Shown here in pieces: positions 60,201 to 64,000 of a DNA stretch of 64,000 bases (positions are counted from its first letter, which is position 1; every line of letters begins with the position of its first letter). The DNA is from Bacillota bacterium (GTDB lineage: Bacteria > Bacillota_I > Bacilli_A > RF39 > UBA660), in contig SVAL01000009.1 of the NCBI GenBank assembly GCA_015059405.1, positions 1-64,000 on the forward strand, read 5' to 3'. A program made the translations under genes and the position numbers. A model generated the notes under the pieces. The model saw nothing but the letters and a program-made list of their open reading frames with translations. It had not been told where the DNA came from and ran no database searches.

Positions 60201-61679
60201 TGCTTTTTCTCTTTCATTAAATAATTCATCTTTTACTCTTTGACTAATTCCATTTACTTTTAAAAGTCCAAAAATAACTCCTAAATCTTTATTACTCTCT
60301 TTTATAATTTGAAGTATTTTTTCTTCATCTTTTATTATCTTATAAAACTCTTCTTTATTATTTGCAATTTTATTTAAGGCATCATATATAATACTATTAT
60401 TATAAGAATCCTCACAATATTTTAGAGTTGTAACAATATAGTCATAATATTTTAATTCTTCTTCTGTTAATTTATCTTTACATTCATTAAAACAAAAATA
60501 AATAAATGTTTTATTATAATAACGTTTTTCTATATTATTAAACTTTTCTATAACCTCAAATAAAAATTCTTTTTTACAACCATTTTCATCAAAATATTTT
60601 GGTAAATTTTCTTCTTTAAAAATATCTTCTAATTCAAATAAAACATTATCAGTAGTTCCAAAAACAGAAGATATTTGATATTTCTTTAAAAACTTATGAA
60701 CTTGTTTTTTTAATTCAGAATCTAGTGTTTTTTCTACTTTTTCTTCAAGATGTATCCAATTATATCCATCTTTACTTAATAAATAATAAATTAAGTTTTT
60801 ATTAGATAAAATCGCTATAGAATCATCAGTTCCATATAGTCTTTTTTCATAATCTTTTACTTTAGGAACAAAACCTTTTTTTATAGCATAACTAGCTACT
60901 GCTCTTTTTAATACATAGCCATCTAAACTTTCTAAAATACCATTTAGTTGTTCTTGCGTTATTTCTTTTGAATCTCTTAAAAATAAAATATGGTCTAATA
61001 CTACTTTGTTTTTTTCTTCCATATTTTTTTCTAAATCATCTATTAGTTCATCATCTACTCTTAAACAAAACTCTGCAAGTGAAGTTTCGTGTTCTATTAT
61101 TTTTTTAAAAAAGATGGTATTATCAACGTCTAACTCTTTTGTGACTTTAATAACATCAATAAAGTTATCTATATTATCTTCTGTTATATAAATTCTATCT
61201 TTTTTTCTTAAATAATATTTTATTACTTCTATTTTAGTTTCTATATCTATATGTTGATATGAAAATTTATATATTTTATCTAGTTCATAATAGTTATCTG
61301 TTTCTATTGCGTTTTCTAAAAGTTCTACATATGGTATTGTATATTCTTCTTCTATACCAAGTCGTTTTTTTATTTCTAGAATGATTGGTAGATCTGATGC
61401 AAAGTTATATTTTTTTAAATTTTCAGTTATTTCTTTGCTTGAATATAATACTGCTACTAAAGAATGGAAAAATTCTTCATTTACTATTTTTTCAGCAAGT
61501 TCTTGATCTAGTTCATCATTTTCTTCTAATTCTACTAGATATTCATATAATTCGACAAAACTTATATCTTTACCAAGAGTTCTTATTTCTTCTTGTTCTT
61601 CTTTAGTAAATCCTTGATAATCTTTTAAAATTATTTGTTCTATCTTACTAATTTTTTCTTTACTTAGTTTTTGTTCCAT
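57273..61679 (-). CDS. 1468-aa soluble protein with C-terminal Pol-beta-type nucleotidyltransferase domain
   Basis: 'IDTGSTGRGTNQIGDGDFDYLVRID' (GS...DxD) and 'KVNIDGKEVEVDISYALK' (third acidic residue), then 'GGLGGVGTENWILQNGGS'. Confidence 0.8.
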   Translation of the reverse strand: MEQKLSKEKISKIEQIILKDYQGFTKEEQEEIRTLGKDISFVELYEYLVELEENDELDQELAEKIVNEEFFHSLVAVLYSSKEITENLKKYNFASDLPIILEIKKRLGIEEEYTIPYVELLENAIETDNYYELDKIYKFSYQHIDIETKIEVIKYYLRKKDRIYITEDNIDNFIDVIKVTKELDVDNTIFFKKIIEHETSLAEFCLRVDDELIDDLEKNMEEKNKVVLDHILFLRDSKEITQEQLNGILESLDGYVLKRAVASYAIKKGFVPKVKDYEKRLYGTDDSIAILSNKNLIYYLLSKDGYNWIHLEEKVEKTLDSELKKQVHKFLKKYQISSVFGTTDNVLFELEDIFKEENLPKYFDENGCKKEFLFEVIEKFNNIEKRYYNKTFIYFCFNECKDKLTEEELKYYDYIVTTLKYCEDSYNNSIIYDALNKIANNKEEFYKIIKDEEKILQIIKESNKDLGVIFGLLKVNGISQRVKDELFNEREKASLNIIEEIINKNQKWEEEIKIICSIYNNKEYLDEKGQITGEFFKGLIKSKCVESLLVLDDKYITPSQKKFISIVAPIIKQNDDIQKQNQIEFICNTFFEKELIEKYIVDNKATKALIDKFFEEGCLSCISSVEEYEHYLTDKQKIILNVYKDIQDIDLKGVYEDFISGSIEAIYSGTIQEEVITTIPDLLKKIRLSNSSEISGRYINIATMILQNTSQNKEDPIEQFTKIEKIFLTRNLSHMDKIFNSFKLLYPHEKLIQTILDKKDSISPTLLSYASPEDTILGREAEKIYGDKTYAVEMLMYADLLKTTIASNDKTFIEYIENIEKGNLIFSELIEGKKDIYNLSSDDKYILNTYIYHLESLYNKQNPTNQISLSENLEENLYVLINIYKEIDISKIPDQIIRNNYYAYIQVETLQELKDMMNRYRKEATENGKNNSKIPLVLEKGDLIKGIGGISYLDTIIQHGSVSKEFLGGNVNSDLTPFDTDLSIVVEQKEDNKESLSRLEANSYGPIYFVIKNAVNKYNCTRGNGVEEFQLVEDSSILGDYEIFKTLGLTHYGIRTGFATSQINYICCDNKELVDKIGLILAKNGFYFPVVDIQGELLFTPENYENLRKKMNGLSYYGINNYEFADNLSNEYTLELVDAISDNIEQTALLRSKLEEKLRVGFNSSGLQMKTIIDGDLQSGSVELIDTGSTGRGTNQIGDGDFDYLVRIDRSESYDRKAIIANNVCEGLGIDKKSGDLRKAKVNIDGKEVEVDISYALKSDKITYTTDMCLSDRLETIKKQDPDKYLLVLSNIVLAKTLLKKGECYKPHHAGENPQGGLGGVGTENWILQNGGSLEEAAEEFLIASGVMKVIEIDGKKEIVIDETSRKPYDDFKTSYSVWDFGQNQLSEEKSRSFPHDNFVWNNMNSTGYVKMVKTMQTYILELHPEIKFIPSDSKENLDTVDIVRSFLNGLKSSNTYQEDSNTDKLGK

Positions 61680-61795
61680 ACTATCTACCCTACTTTTATT
61701 TTATTATATCAAATATTTGACTACTTTTTACCTTTTTTTAACTTTTACTACTTAAATAAAAAGAAATAATATATTATAATATAATTGGTGATACT

Positions 61796-63655
61796 ATGAA
61801 TAATAATGGGGAACGCATAAATAAGTATAATGAAGTATTAATTAAGTATTTAAATGATTTAGTTACGGGGTTAGAACCTAGTAATGAACTTAATAGTGAA
61901 TTAATAGAAAGTGTTACTAATAACTTTAAAAAACAATTATCAGAAGTTAATTTAGATATTGCAGATGATGGTGTTAAGACTTTATTAAGTAATGCATTAA
62001 AAGAATATATAAAAATATTAAAATATCATTTTGATCATAGTGATATTCATAAGATTGATATTAGTCATAGTAATAATTACAATATCAATTATGAAGTTAG
62101 TCAAGTAACTAATAACTTAGTTAATGCTGCTAATAATATAAATAAAATACCAGAATATATAAATCTAGTTAATCGCATTAAAGCTACTTTAGTTGGGTAC
62201 TTTGTACAAACATTTCCTAATGTTGAAGATGTAGAAGGTGTTTCTGAGAGAATCGTTAAAGATTGTATTATCAGTTGCTTAAATAATTTAAGTACTAGTA
62301 AGATAGATGAATTTAATACTAATACACTGCCTACTTTAATATCTTTAGGTGATGCGATTGATTATGTTAAAGAAATAACTCAAGAAGATATAGAAGAAGC
62401 TAATCTTAAAATTAATGATGAGAGAGATGCATTTATTTATGAAAATATGGATGTTGAAATAAAAGAAGGATTTGAAAATGGAGTTGTTACTTTATCTGTT
62501 ACTGATTCTATGGGAAAAACTACTCTTTATGAAGGAAGAGAAGCAATGGAAAAATTAGTTTCATATAATCAATTATTTGAAGCTAGTCGTCCTGGTAAAA
62601 AAGCTGATATTTCTAAGTGGGAACATTTATTAGAAAAAATGTATGAAGAAGATGCTCTTGATGAACAAAGAAGAGCTAATAATCCTGTAGAAGTACCAGT
62701 TGATGATGGTATGGTAAATAATATGGATGATACAAATAGTTTCCCTATTGATAATACTATTCCTGTTGAAGATACAACTACTAATATAAATTCTAATAAT
62801 GCTAGTGATTTAGATATTGCTAATACTACTAATTATGAAGAGACAAATGTTCCTAGTGAAGTTGCTCCTCCTACAGTAGATATTGTGGTTGATGATAGTA
62901 ATAATAATAATTCTTCAGTAAATGTTACTAAGTTTAATAATAATCTTATTAAAGATATTGCATCTAATCCAATTTATGATAGTAGTTATAATATTCCTAG
63001 TAGCTCTGGTATGTCAGAAGCAGATACTATTTTAAGTAAAAATAGTATTCCTTTGGAACAAGAACCTGTTAATAATACTATAGATACATCTTCTAACCAA
63101 AATGAACAAATGATAAAGAATTTCTTATCTAATTATGATATAGATGTAGATAATAATAATAATCCTACTTCTACTAATAAATTTATTACAGTAGATAACT
63201 CTAATGAAGTTGAATCTAATATTAATACTCCACCAACTACTAATAATTTTGCAAATGACTTTTTAAATGCAACTAGAAAAGTAGATGTTGTAGAAGAAAA
63301 AGTTGAAAGTAAGAAAGATGCTGAAATTCAAGAAATTAAAAGTATTATGGGTATTAGAGAAGAAAATAATGTTAATGATAAAGAAATATATAACGGAAGT
63401 TTCTCTTTTGTACCTAATTTTGATAATCCAAATCAAGAAAGAGATGACTTTATTAAAAGAGCTACTGGTATTGATATAGAAGAAGATATAGATAATCAAG
63501 GAAGTTTATATTTAAAAGTTACTGAACCTACTGGTAGAGAACAAATTTATACAGGTAAAGAAGCAATTAATATGATTAGGAACTATAATAGAACTTATTT
63601 AGATGCTAATCCTGGTAAGAAAGTTGATACTTCTTTGATTGATAGATTTGAATAA
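61796..63655 (+). CDS. hypothetical protein with duplicated domain separated by Asn/Ser/Thr-rich linker
   Basis: RBS GGTGAT; two related copies around 62411-62623 and 63425-63655. Confidence 0.75.
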   Translation: MNNNGERINKYNEVLIKYLNDLVTGLEPSNELNSELIESVTNNFKKQLSEVNLDIADDGVKTLLSNALKEYIKILKYHFDHSDIHKIDISHSNNYNINYEVSQVTNNLVNAANNINKIPEYINLVNRIKATLVGYFVQTFPNVEDVEGVSERIVKDCIISCLNNLSTSKIDEFNTNTLPTLISLGDAIDYVKEITQEDIEEANLKINDERDAFIYENMDVEIKEGFENGVVTLSVTDSMGKTTLYEGREAMEKLVSYNQLFEASRPGKKADISKWEHLLEKMYEEDALDEQRRANNPVEVPVDDGMVNNMDDTNSFPIDNTIPVEDTTTNINSNNASDLDIANTTNYEETNVPSEVAPPTVDIVVDDSNNNNSSVNVTKFNNNLIKDIASNPIYDSSYNIPSSSGMSEADTILSKNSIPLEQEPVNNTIDTSSNQNEQMIKNFLSNYDIDVDNNNNPTSTNKFITVDNSNEVESNINTPPTTNNFANDFLNATRKVDVVEEKVESKKDAEIQEIKSIMGIREENNVNDKEIYNGSFSFVPNFDNPNQERDDFIKRATGIDIEEDIDNQGSLYLKVTEPTGREQIYTGKEAINMIRNYNRTYLDANPGKKVDTSLIDRFE

Positions 63656-63718
63656 TGATAATTTAAATTAAATGTATTAATATAGTTTATTTATTACATA
63701 ATGATATTGGTGATAAAT

Positions 63719-64000
63719 ATGTACTATATTAATACTTTTTTATTTTATTCAATAATTGGACACATCTTAGAAAGTTTTATTTATACAAAAATAGATAGTG
63801 GTATATTATATGGGTATTGGACACCTATTTATGGAATTGGTGCTTTATTAATTATTTTTATTAATTTCTTTATATGTAAGAAGTTTAAAAATAAGTTAAT
63901 TAGACCAATTATTTTATTTATATCTTGTTTTTTTATTTTAGGTTTATTTGAACTTATAAGTGGATTAATACTAGAAAATGTTTTTGGAAGAATATTTTGG
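63719..64000 (+). CDS. putative ABC-transporter permease-like membrane protein (CmpB/PF06541-like), truncated by window end
   Basis: 'HILESFIYTKIDSGILYGYWTPIYGIGALLII'; ATG at 63719 after GGTGAT. Confidence 0.75.
   Translation, partial: MYYINTFLFYSIIGHILESFIYTKIDSGILYGYWTPIYGIGALLIIFINFFICKKFKNKLIRPIILFISCFFILGLFELISGLILENVFGRIFW

Overview
This is a very AT-rich window that uses standard codons (TGG for Trp, normal stops). It looks like a low-GC Firmicutes/Bacilli chromosome, possibly an uncultured gut lineage. Most genes are on the minus strand. Housekeeping genes recognised by motif include proS, serS and ileS (each behind a T-box leader), coaD/coaE, pssA/psd, deoD, a TsaC/Sua5 protein, a TtcA-like protein, dnaB (Bacillus type) and a SEDS protein. 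Three independent signals indicate a spore former: a near full-length SigG, a CotY/CotZ-like coat protein, and two tandem perfect 0A boxes (TGTCGAA) 10 bp apart just upstream of an orphan sensor histidine kinase. The left edge (1 to about 3.4 kb) looks accessory, with the C-terminus of a MobV-like relaxase, an XRE-VanZ fusion and a coupled two-gene cassette of unknown function. The main unexplained material is: a 1468-aa protein ending in a Pol-beta-type nucleotidyltransferase domain; a 1238-aa cytosolic LRR protein; a 696-aa orphan protein; a GGGtGRT/IscU-like pair; an M4 protease-VWA fusion; an EIIB-like protein lacking its phospho-cysteine; a radical SAM/CYTH pair; and an eroded pseudogene beside sigG. 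No CRISPR array, rRNA or tRNA was recognised. All family calls are by eye, with no database search.
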